NCBI GenBank assembly: GCA_003194525.1
Contig: NBIV01000167.1
Coordinates: forward strand, 62,001-126,000
Reading direction: 5' to 3'
DNA length: 64,000 nucleotides
DNA from: Gracilariopsis chorda
Lineage: Eukaryota > Rhodophyta > Florideophyceae > Gracilariales > Gracilariaceae
Both the position numbers and the translations under genes were made by a program. Positions 55,652-64,000 of this stretch are shown piece by piece. Each line of letters begins with the position of its first letter. Within the stretch, counting starts at the first letter, position 1. Under the pieces are notes generated by a model, which was not told the origin of the DNA, made no database searches, and was given only the letters and a program-made list of their open reading frames with translations.

Positions 55652-56659
55652 ATGCGTCGTTCAACTCGAAATCACGATCCCACAGAACCTGCACAAAACA
55701 CTGGACCCAACATGGAACAGTTACAGCAGCAGATTGAAGCTCTACAAAGAACTCTACAGCAGCAAGCAGCTCTTATACAGTCGCTTCAATCTACCAACGG
55801 TGGCAACCGGACCACTTCAAATCCTCAGTCAGCGCCCGTAAACTCTGGCTTCAAAGCACCTCCTGTCCCCATGTTTTCAGGAAAGCCAAGTGACAGAACC
55901 TCGGAAAGAGTACAGAGCTTTTTCTATTCTATCAGAAAATATGGAACTCTTTGCAACTACTCAGATGAGAAGATGTTAGCTCTAGCAGAATGTCATCTTC
56001 AAGACAGAGCAGCAACTTGGATAACCCGTCTAGAGCAAAACAACACAAAGCCGACGTCTCTAGAAGAACTTCGCATCAAAATGACGAAAGAGTTTGTCCC
56101 GGCAAACGAGATTGCTCAAGCTCGTATCAAGCTCATGGAGATAAATCGCAACGAATATGGCAAACTAGAAGATTTCATATCTACGTTTGAAGATATGATA
56201 ATGCTATGTAACACTCCGCCCAGTGAAGCATACATATATTTCTTCAACAGCCTTCCGCGAGCAATGAAGGGAAAGTTTACTGAAAAGTTCCCCACCTCCG
56301 AGCCTACCGATCGTTACGGAAATATCAACATTCAAACGGTATATGACTATGCCCGTACGTTGGAATTGTCCATAAAGATGTCTGGAGATTCTGAGAAGTC
56401 CCAACGGTTTGGAGGAAAACGAGGCAACAAAGCCAAGTTTAAAGCCGGAAACAATTCCCACATCGATTCTGAGACCAGAAAAAAGAACTCCAAAACTACA
56501 GATGACGTGTGTTGGGGTCCAGCACAAAAAGGTGAAGGACGTTTGTACCGTGACAACGATCGTTGCTGCAAATGTGGTTTGAAACCATATAGCGATCCAA
56601 ACCATCCCTGCCGTAAGGACAAGGAGGAACGCCGTCAGACTCGAGAGTCAAAAAACTAA
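55652..56659 (+). CDS. Gypsy3 Gag
   Basis: ATG at 55,652, 335 residues, intact. N-terminal Gln-rich coiled coil (MEQLQQQIEALQRTLQQQ), capsid domain (CNYSDEKMLALAECHLQDRA, ARIKLMEINRNEYGKLEDF), basic linker, and the knuckle CCKCGLKPYSDPNHPC with C-X2-C-X9-H-X-C spacing. Gag forms the particle around the element RNA in the cytoplasm. The stop TAA (56,657-56,659) directly follows the slippery heptamer. Align with Gypsy2 Gag for the family. Confidence 0.9.
   Translation: MRRSTRNHDPTEPAQNTGPNMEQLQQQIEALQRTLQQQAALIQSLQSTNGGNRTTSNPQSAPVNSGFKAPPVPMFSGKPSDRTSERVQSFFYSIRKYGTLCNYSDEKMLALAECHLQDRAATWITRLEQNNTKPTSLEELRIKMTKEFVPANEIAQARIKLMEINRNEYGKLEDFISTFEDMIMLCNTPPSEAYIYFFNSLPRAMKGKFTEKFPTSEPTDRYGNINIQTVYDYARTLELSIKMSGDSEKSQRFGGKRGNKAKFKAGNNSHIDSETRKKNSKTTDDVCWGPAQKGEGRLYRDNDRCCKCGLKPYSDPNHPCRKDKEERRQTRESKN
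56650..56656 (+). promoter_or_regulatory. -1 ribosomal frameshift site A-AAA-AAC
   Basis: In the gag frame the codons are TCA AAA AAC TAA, so the heptamer A-AAA-AAC lies directly before the stop. The -1 frame is open from here (KLTWPHYEAARKDD) into protease. Gypsy2 has G-AAA-AAC at the same alignment position and the same -1 relation. A downstream pseudoknot was not evaluated. Confidence 0.75.
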
Positions 56660-57210
56660 CTTGGCCGCATTACGAGGCGGCCAGAAAGGATGACATTAAT
56701 CAGTCATCTCGCGCGCTCTTTGCATTAAATGCTGCAGAGAGAAAGGAGTGGATGTACAAGGCGACATTAGCAGGAAATCCACTGGATGCAGTCATCGATT
56801 CTTTTGCGTCTCACAATTTTATGGCACATAAGGATGTGAAACGAATTGGACTGAATATCGAAAAGGTCGATGATATGGAGGTTGAACTCGGAAATGGGTC
56901 AAAGACAGATATTATGGGAAAGTGTTCAGCAGTTCTCAACATGAATGGACATCTTTCGAATGTAACTATATATGTTATTCATATGCATGATGAAACGGAG
57001 AATCCATTGCTTATCCTCGGCAGAACATGGTTGAAAGCACATAATCCTGCGATTGATTGGAGGTCAAACAAGTGTACAATTATCCGACAGGATGGAACGC
57101 AAGTGACAATAACGGCAAAAAGAAACAGTGATCGTCCCGCATCGACCACAGTTTTTAAAATGATGTCGTTTCTATTAGAGAAGCCGATTGCTCACCACCA
57201 TTCCGAGAGC
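56657..57210 (+). pseudogene. Gypsy3 protease
   Basis: Reached by -1 frameshift from Gag. Active site AVIDSFASHNF (Phe for Gly, as in Gypsy2), second conserved strand PLLILGRTWLKAHNP. It matures Gag-Pol. The segment after KMMSF is short relative to Gypsy2, and the frame changes before RT, so a deletion of part of the linker broke pol here. Confidence 0.8.
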
Positions 57211-59567
57211 TACTTTCAGAATTTCATGACATCTTTCGTGAAGACCTTCCAGCAGATCTTCCTCCTACGCGTGGTATGGATTTTGAGATTAACTTGAAAC
57301 CAGGAGAGACACCACCAGTCCGACCCGTCATTCGACTGTCTACCAAAGAGCTCAAAGAACTTAAAAAACAGTTACGAAATCTGCTAGAAAAAGGACTAAT
57401 AAGACCTTCCACTTCGCCTTATGGAGCTCCCGTATTCTTCATTAAGAAGAAGAATGGAGACTTGAGAATGGTGTGCGACTATCGTGCGCTAAATAAGATC
57501 ACGATTCCTGACGCAAACCCGATTCCGCTTATCAATGAGACACTCGATCAGATTTCAGGAGCAAACATTTTCTCACAGATCGATCTCATTTGGGGTTATC
57601 ACCAAATGCGCGTAAAGAAAGAAGATTGCCACAAGACAGCGATCAGAACCCGTTTTGGTTCCTTTGAATGGAAAGTTCTATGCTTTGGTCTCCGAAACGC
57701 ACCTGCTGCATTTACCAGGCTTCTTTCCAATCTACTACAGGAACTTCATGGAGAGTGTATGGTTTTGTTCTTGGATGATATTCTGATATATAGCAAATCC
57801 GAGAAAGAACACAAACATCACCTTCAAAGACTATTCGAAATTCTGCGCAAGAATAAGATCTACATTAGACCTAGCAAATGCAAGTTTGGTGCATCAGAAG
57901 TGGAATACCTGGGATACACTTTGAATTCCGAAGGAATTTCAACACAAGGGCGATTAGTGAAAGCAGTCACCGACTGGCATACACCGAAATCTGTGAAAGA
58001 TGTGCAACGGTTTCTTGGACTTTCTAACTTTTACAGAAGGTTTATCAAGAACTACGCCGCCATTGTTCGCCCAATATCCGATTTGATTCGCAAGAAGTCT
58101 TTCTCTTGGAACGAAGAACAGACAAAGGCTTTTGAAAGTTTGAAGATAGCATTGACTACGGCACCAGTTTTACGACACCCGAAACATGAATGTCAGTTTG
58201 TACTGACTACCGATGCCTCTAAACACGCTGTGGGAGCCACTTTGGAACAAGATGGCCATCCTGTTGCGTTCTTATCACATCGACTGTCAGACACAGAGAC
58301 TCGTTGGGATACTGGCGACCAAGAACTACTAGCAGTGATGATTGCTCTACGTGAGTGGACCGTTTACCTCAGAGACAGAAGTTTTGTTCTAAAGACGGAT
58401 CATGAACCCATTCGATACCTACAATCAAAGCCGAAACTTTCTGGACGACAGATGCGTTGGCTAGACGAATTACAGAGCTTCGACTTTAAGGTGGAACACA
58501 TTCCAGGTTCAAAGAACAAGGCCACAGATGCACTCAGTCGTTGCGTGAACGTTTCGCAGTTCAAATCCTTACGCCTACAGGAGAAGTCTTTGATGAACGA
58601 GATTCGAGAAGCATATCATGATGATGAATGGGCTCAGAACCTCTTAGCAGTTTTAAGAGACAATCAGACCTTCCCAAATCGCAAAACCGAACTGTACGTT
58701 CACAAGTTTGTATACGAGAAGAGTCTATTGTACTGGATAGGTTCAAGAAGCAAACGAGTGTACATACCGAATGTACAGTCTCTCAGACGGAAAGCAATCA
58801 AGTCAATACATGAACCTGCTCACTTCGCCACAGAGAAAACCTATTACGCTTCTACCAGATACTTCTACTGGAAAGGGATGTACAGAGACATCGAGAGATT
58901 TGTATCTTCGTGTGGTGAGTGTCAAAGGAACAAAGACAATCGGACCACTCGACAAGGTCTACTACAGTCACATGAAGTTCCAGTAACTACCTGGGAGGTG
59001 ATTACAGCAGATTTTGTTTCGGAGTTTCCAGAAACACAACGCGGACACAATTCGGTTCTAGTCGTTGTTGAGAAATTGTCGAAACGGGCGATCTTTATTC
59101 CCACGAAGAAGTCAATAACTACTCCGGATGTCATCCGACTCTTCGTCGATTATGTATTTTCGAAGCATGGAATTCCCAGCAAGATTATATTAGATCGCGA
59201 CAAATTGTTCAAGTCAAAGTATTTTCGTGGATTCAATGAGATACTTAACGTGAAGCTCAACATCGCCTCGAAGGATCACCCTCAGACAGACGGACAGTCA
59301 GAAAATATGATTCGTATTCTGATTCAAATGCTTCGCAACTGTGTTCAGAAAGACAGCAAAAACTGGGATACTATGCTAAGCGAACTAGAGTTCGCGTATA
59401 ACTCTTCTAAGAATAAGAGTACGGGACTGACACCTTTTGAAGTTGATCTAGGTCGCATACCGCAGTCCGAACTTTCCCGTGAATTGGACACCTGCACAAT
59501 TCAGTGTCAAGCAGCTGCTTCTGATGTAGATCGAAGAAGGGCTTTTTCGACAATTTGCCCGAGATAA
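57211..59567 (+). pseudogene. Gypsy3 RT-RNase H-integrase
   Basis: RT: PVRPVIRLSTKELKELKKQL, KKKNGDLRMVCDYRALNKIT, IDLIWGYHQMRV, CFGLRNAPAAF, catalytic FLDDILIYSK. RNase H: TTDASKHAVGA, DQELLAVMIALREW, KTDHEPIRYL, ATDALSRC. Integrase: zinc site HEPAHFATEK...CGEC, then Asp in TADFVSEFP, Asp in DRDKLFKS, Glu in QTDGQSENM. All catalytic residues are present. The frame fails at the T5 run 59,543-59,547. Confidence 0.9.
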
Positions 59568-60079
59568 CCTTTCAAATGCTGCTTCTGCTCAAAAGTTCTA
59601 CGCCAACAAAAGTCGAATAGACAAAACCTTTAAGGAAAAACGATCTGGTTATGCTTAAAGTACAGGGTACAGGCGTTGCGACGCGATCAGACTTACCACA
59701 GAAGTGCCAACCGAAGTTTATGGGACCTTTCAAAGTATTGAAAGTCATGGGTCCTGTCACGTACAAGATTGAATTACCACCATCAATGAGTAAGGCGCAC
59801 AATGTTTTTCATGTGTCAAAGTTGAAGAAATTCGTTCGTGGTCCCGCAGACCAAGGATCTCTATCAGTAGTCATCGATCCTGAAGGAAACGTAGAACAAG
59901 AAGTAATTGCGATTTTGAACAAAAAGAGAGTCAAACGTCGGATTTTTTACTTGGTTCAGTTTGAGGGTGATGAAGTCGAAGACTCAATTTGGATGCCGAG
60001 CTCAGACTTAAGAAACTGTCGAGAACTTATTAAGAAGTTCGAAACGTCTCCGCGGACGTCGACTTCAAAGAAGGGGTGA
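59568..60079 (+). pseudogene. Gypsy3 integrase C-terminus with chromodomain-like tail
   Basis: Continues in shifted frames: FARDNLSNAASAQKFYANKS, then after a second 1-nt excess VTYKIELPPSMSKAHNVFH and the tail NVEQEVIAILNKKRVKRR, IFYLVQFEGDEVEDSIWMP, a chromodomain-like fold. Ends TGA just upstream of the polypurine tract and LTR. Confidence 0.85.
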
Positions 60080-60080
60080 A

Positions 60081-60302
60081 TGTAAGAAGGTATCTTCCTA
60101 CGCACTACTTGGCACCCGTTAAGGTTTATGAATTTCAAACGACCATTAATGAGCAATAGTACATCTACATTCATCAACTATTGCTCAGGGCGTATTAGTA
60201 TTTAAGCGTTCTTCTTTCCCATACAAGTAAAGAAAGAGGACATCCGAAGAGATTGTCATTGTGTTTATCGTTTTTCGAACTACAGAGTCCTGCACTCTTA
60301 CA
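60081..60302 (+). repeat. Gypsy3 3' LTR
   Basis: 222 bp, reads identical to the 5' LTR; followed by GTGTG. Confidence 0.95.
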
Positions 60303-60307
60303 GTGTG

Positions 60308-61204
60308 GTTCACAAACGCTGCTCTGCGATTTTATTCTTTGAAGTTTATGCGGGACTCGGTGTCCTTCGTACTACGTTCTTATATCTCAACTTTATTTAT
60401 CGTTCTTTAGTGCTGGCGGATTGTATGACATGCGCTTGGAAGAGTGAGAATGCGTTCAGTAAGCGACTGAAAAAGTCAGTCTTCTCCTGATCTCACAGCA
60501 TACGTCATTTCCAGTCCAGTTATTAGAGGGATTAAGTGTTTGTGCATCAATATGCTGAGTCTTACGAAATAAATTGTGCCATTTCTGTGTCTGTTGAGTT
60601 TCCAGGAAGCATCGAAACAGAAAACCTGAATCAGGAAACCAAGAGCGGCCGTTAATAGCCCGAAGGCGGCGAGGTTGGGTCAGATCAAACCCCAACCCAA
60701 ACACGGATGGCAACTGTACGCATAATGGGAGATCAGGTTTAGAAAGGTACACCCGGAGTAGAAGGTCGGTAGCAAGAGAACCGGACCACTTCCATATCAA
60801 GCATGTACAAGTGCAGACATTCAAGGGTGTAGTTGGCTGCGCACCGACGATGGCATCGGCTGTTGTGTATCTTTCATTTTTCGTTGCGAAGGCATAGCTT
60901 CAGAGATGTGACCATTTTCAAAAAGCAGAGATTAAGAAGAACGAACGGGATGAATGGGAAAAAAGAATCTGTGAGGTACCGTTTGTAGCTGTTGGACGCC
61001 GTACCCGATCAGCTTGGCGGCGGTGAGTTCAGGTCAACTTGGAAATCGATTCACAGTTTTGCTTCATCGGGCATATAAAACCAATCAGATGATGACAAGT
61101 GGGAACGTTGTCATTCTGGTAACACAGCCAAAACAGTAAAGCGGTTAGCTGCACATCTCCAAAGTGTCCGTTATCAGAACGCTTAGTAGCCTCTCATGAA
61201 ACTA
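60308..61204. repeat. Right arm, segment D (direct orientation)
   Basis: Matches left 2473-3590 in the same orientation, without the 204-bp element (empty site 60,645-60,649). Its last 45 bp recur inverted at 54,890-54,943. Nothing coding is recognised. Confidence 0.75.
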
Positions 61205-61899
61205 GTTCCCCTCCGATTCTAATATTGCGCTATTGATCGCTGGTTGTTCGCTTTGGTTGCTGATCCTTAAAATTCCAAGCATCTAGATCTGATTATCGTC
61301 GTACTCAAAAGTCTGGAAAAAAAGATCTTCTTCGGGCTGATGTAAGGGAAATATGGGGGTAAATGTGTTGATGTCGTAGGTACTGTCTCGGAGAAGCTCG
61401 GCGAGGGTGAGCATCGCGCACAAATCGCCAGTTTGTTTGATGGCTCGCTCGTAGCTGCGCATGAGCTTATGCGCGGAGTGACGGAGCTCACTGTGCGAGA
61501 GTGGCGGGGGTTCGGAGGTCGACAATGGTGAAGTTGGTGCTGAATAGCACACGAGTTGAACTTCATGGGTTCCCTCATCGCTTCTTTCAACTTCTTATAG
61601 CCAGCGCGCGTACCATTTGATACGGTTGGCAGTGTCTACGTGTAAGACGCATTGGGAGCTCTTCTAGTACGGACTGCGGCGCTGGGCTCGCTAATCGATA
61701 TAATATATCAAGTGGAGCTGCGTCACCACTGTCACGGTGACTCTTATGTTGCAGCTACCGTCGGTACCGGCTCGTGAGCGTGCCTGCGTGGACTGAAAAA
61801 GAGGACACCACTTGTGTCACACAACAAAGTGCATGCCGTTCTTTTCTTTCTTTTGAAAGAGTCATTTGAACACATTCGAGACAGTCGAAATATCGATGC
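61205..61899. repeat. Right arm, segment B (inverted)
   Basis: Reverse complement of left 1600-2257. It carries on minus (61,283-61,590) the copy of the conserved frame seen at 1882-2157, with a 1-nt shift near its start. Confidence 0.7.
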
Positions 61900-63060
61900 G
61901 TGACGAACACGAGACGAGCGTTAGAATTTATGGATGTTTTGGAAAAGCTGTGCCAGCGTGGGATCGTGTCTGTTCTCTCTCCGGACAAAGCGAAGGTCTC
62001 CTCCTACTCAGTGGTATGGAAGATAGGTGGACTGTGTCTCTCTTTTTGTGCGTTGTTGTACTGCAATTGCCTGTTTGGACTGTCGGTTCGGTGTCGGGAG
62101 ACGCTAAGAATTTTATGGTCAACAGGAGAAGTCGTGCCGGCGTGTGATCGTGTCTTTTCTTTCTCCGAACAAAGCGAATACCAACACCAAAGGTCTCCTC
62201 CTACTCAGTAATACAGAAGATAGGTGCGCTGTGTCTCTCTTTGTGCGTTGTTGAACTGTAATTGGCTTTTAGTACTGTCGGTTCGGTGTCGGGATGCGCT
62301 ACGTATAAGTTATCAACCAGTCCAAGCTCCAAGACACCGCTCCGAGGTGCAATATCGAGCCGAGGCGAAGCCGAGGCCCGATTATTGCACCAAGGAACAG
62401 GGGTATGGAGCAGGGACAGAGGTTGATAACATGTTTGTCCATAAGCACCGATCATATTCCGACCACGCCTGATATCGATACCGGGGATTGAAAATAGCGA
62501 CTACATATAACTCGCCTTCTCAAACACAATCAACAAGTCAGCACATTGATGATGTGGCCCAGAAACTTGAGTACCGGAGAAGCGAGCGGAGCTGGTAGTG
62601 TCTTCGCTGTCTCTGTTGTTGTGAAAGGCAACAACAAGAACCTGCGTTGTGAATAAAAAAACGTGTGTCTTCGTATTGTGTCGCCCTGATGGCCTGATAT
62701 CCAGTATCAAGCTTTGTCCTGCCCAACAAAATTCGATAGTCAACAGGAGAAACCGTGCCGGCGTGTGATCGTGTATGGTCTCTCTCCGAACAAAGCGGAT
62801 ACCAACACCAAATTTCACCTCCTCCTCACTGGCATGGAAGGGTGATGGAACGTGTCTGTTCTCGGGCGTTGTTATACTGCAATTGTCTTTTCGTACTGTC
62901 GGTTCGGTGTCGGGATGCGCTAAAACTTCAATAGTCAACAGGAGAAAGAGAAACAGTGCCTTCGTGTGATCGTTTATGTTCTGTTTCTGTTGAACAGGAG
63001 AAGCCGTGCCGGTTTGTGATCGCGCCTGTTCTCTCTCCAACAAAGCGAATGGCAACACAA
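61900..63060 (+). repeat. Repeat A array upstream of ZF2
   Basis: At least three and a half units of about 190-205 bp. Starts near 61,935, 62,123, 62,745 and 62,990 are marked by gtgcc-gcgtg-gatcgtg-type motifs; ends by gtactgtcggttcggtgtcggga and gtcaacaggaga. A 122-bp palindromic element (62,309-62,430) plus about 300 bp of unrelated sequence separate the second and third units. One inverted unit lies at 1237-1620. The last unit overlaps the first ZF2 codons. Confidence 0.7.
62309..62430. mobile_element. 122-bp nested-palindrome element
   Basis: Ends GTTATCAACC and GGTTGATAAC are perfect 10-bp inverted repeats. Inside, ggtgcaata-tcg faces cga-ttattgcacc around gccgaggcgaagccgaggc. It looks like a MITE or foldback element; no target duplication is certain. 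Confidence 0.55.
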
Positions 63061-63761
63061 GCTCCCCCTCTTCCTCACAGGTATGGACTGTCGGCGCAGC
63101 ACTGCCTCCAGTCTGTCGCACGCGAACGGCGCCTGCGCCTGCTCTTGCGCGTGCGCCTGTACGAGCGCCTGCCCCATGGCCTGGTCCAAGGCCTGTCCCA
63201 GAGCCTAGGGCCGCTGGACAACGGCAATCCAAGAAAAGTCGGAACTACGAGTTCAATAAGTGCAAGCGCACATTCAACACCGTGCAGGAAGCCCATGAGC
63301 ACAAACGCAGCTGTATACAAGTTCACAAATGCGCGTGTGGCTATACAACCCCATATGTGAAAGTGTTCTTACGGCACTCCGCAAGGCATGAGGAAAAGAA
63401 ATGTCCCGAATGTGACCAGACTTTTTTCTCAAAGGAGGCTCGAAACAGTCACATTGCATCACATCATAGGGTTCCGTCACAACCGCAAAGTTATACCTGC
63501 GAACTATGTGGAAGGACTTACTCAAGACAAGACAGCTTGAAAAATCATACTCAGCAAATGCACCCAGGCACGATTCCGCTGCCATTTTCATGTCCACATT
63601 GTTCTCGTACCTTCACTTCAGAAAGAGCCTTGAGGACCCACTCTTCCAAATCACATGGGAGAGAAGAGAGGCCGAAACTTCAATGTGACATTTGTGGACG
63701 TGAATTCGACAGAAGTTTTAATCTGAAGAGACATAGGGATTCTCATAAAGAGGGCCAATAA
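62994..63761 (+). CDS. C2H2 zinc-finger protein ZF2
   Basis: Paralogue of ZF1. The frame is open from 62,994 with no ATG before the fingers. A pyrimidine-rich tract and cag end at 62,992-62,997 could be a splice acceptor, so a first exon may lie upstream. The N-terminus is short and Pro/Ala-rich (RAPVRAPAPWPGPRP), unlike ZF1. It shares GQRQSKKSRNYEF with ZF1, but the first finger has lost its first Cys (FNKC for CSKC). Then CACG, CPEC, CELC, CPHC and CDIC fingers, all keeping their ligands. Ends HKEGQ. A nuclear DNA-binding role is inferred from the fold. The last repeat A unit overlaps its first codons. Confidence 0.75.
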   Translation, partial: TGEAVPVCDRACSLSNKANGNTSSPSSSQVWTVGAALPPVCRTRTAPAPALARAPVRAPAPWPGPRPVPEPRAAGQRQSKKSRNYEFNKCKRTFNTVQEAHEHKRSCIQVHKCACGYTTPYVKVFLRHSARHEEKKCPECDQTFFSKEARNSHIASHHRVPSQPQSYTCELCGRTYSRQDSLKNHTQQMHPGTIPLPFSCPHCSRTFTSERALRTHSSKSHGREERPKLQCDICGREFDRSFNLKRHRDSHKEGQ

Positions 63762-64000
63762 CTATACCCATTGTGATTGTGAAGCAATACTTTTGGAAAA
63801 CGAAGGATATGAATCGCTGCATAGAGCAATTGCCAAGTCCCTCAACTGCATAGACATTACATGACAGACTCTGTAAACGATAAATCCCTTCCATTAAAAC
63901 TTGCTCGCAGTATTGAGATAAGCACAACCCGCCAAGACGGAGATGAGCATTAAAGCGGTCCACAAACGCACTTGCATACAGCACCACGATATTGGTACAG
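63762..64000 (+). other. 3' flank of ZF2
   Basis: The first 130 bp match the flank after ZF1 (1118-1250), then diverge. No gene recognised. Confidence 0.6.

Larger units (their letters stand above)
55379..60307 (+). mobile_element. Gypsy3, near-complete young Ty3/gypsy element
   Basis: Element 55,384-60,302. TSD GTGTG (55,379-55,383 and 60,303-60,307), with the empty site at left 2468-2472. LTRs of 222 bp read identical. Primer site TGGTAGCA (55,608-55,615), polypurine tract gaaggggtgaa before the 3' LTR. Gag is intact, and pol follows in -1 at a slippery heptamer. Pol has three lesions: a frameshifting deletion near 57,170-57,210 and 1-nt excesses in a T5 (59,543-59,547) and at an A5-C (59,636-59,641). 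Close relative of Gypsy2. Confidence 0.95.

Noticed and set aside
1..64000. CRISPR arrays, tRNA or rRNA genes
   Set aside because: None seen; tandem repeats present are minisatellite or LTR repeats and the tRNA-like matches are primer sites.

Overview
This 64-kb window is eukaryotic nuclear DNA and consists almost entirely of transposable elements. Evidence for this is chromodomain Ty3/gypsy and Ty1/copia retrotransposons, Tc1, PIF/Harbinger and pogo/jerky-type DNA transposons, two C2H2 zinc-finger genes, and no prokaryotic gene organisation. The host lineage cannot be named from the sequence. One clue is the primer site TGGTAGCA next to two gypsy LTRs. It implies an initiator tRNA-Met ending in TGCTACCA, which argues against a land plant. 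No tRNA, rRNA or CRISPR array was seen.

Layout. Zinc-finger genes lie at both outer edges (11-1117 and about 62,994-63,761). Inside them is a large, diverged inverted duplication: a left arm (about 1.24-11.4 kb) and a right arm (about 52.0-62.2 kb). Four mobile elements inserted into one arm only, and the other arm keeps the empty site in each case. They are Gypsy1 (3936-9109, minus), Gypsy3 (55,384-60,302, plus) and two copies of a 204-bp element (2816-3019 and 10,746-10,949). The right arm also carries an internal inversion with duplicated ends.

Between the arms is a transposon graveyard. A pogo-like transposase gene is split by Gypsy2 (12,675-18,445), which itself holds an 807-bp element. 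Then come a complete but decayed copia element, CopA (20,324-27,341), with a large antisense reading frame near its 3' end; a PIF/Harbinger element (27,617-30,831); a Tc1 element (about 31,355-32,607); a truncated gypsy, GypC (32,960-36,143); copia remnants CopB (minus, to about 37.6 kb) and CopC (plus, 37.7-41.67 kb); gypsy fragment GypD; an uninterrupted 617-aa pogo/jerky-type transposase (44,485-46,338); gypsy fragment GypE (47.45-49.1 kb); and 3' pieces of GypC and GypD.

How it works together. Almost every element gene carries a stop or frameshift, so few proteins here can be made. Exceptions are the 617-aa transposase, the Gypsy3 Gag frame and possibly the zinc-finger genes. Gypsy2 and Gypsy3 are related and each has identical LTRs by eye, so they are recent, yet both have broken pol genes. 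Features I consider most worth following are the Gag start codon lying inside the half-tRNA primer site of both copia elements, a textbook A-AAA-AAC slippery site at the Gypsy3 gag stop, a Phe in place of Gly in the protease active site of the Gypsy2/3 family, the antisense reading frame of CopA, and the duplication with reciprocal empty sites.
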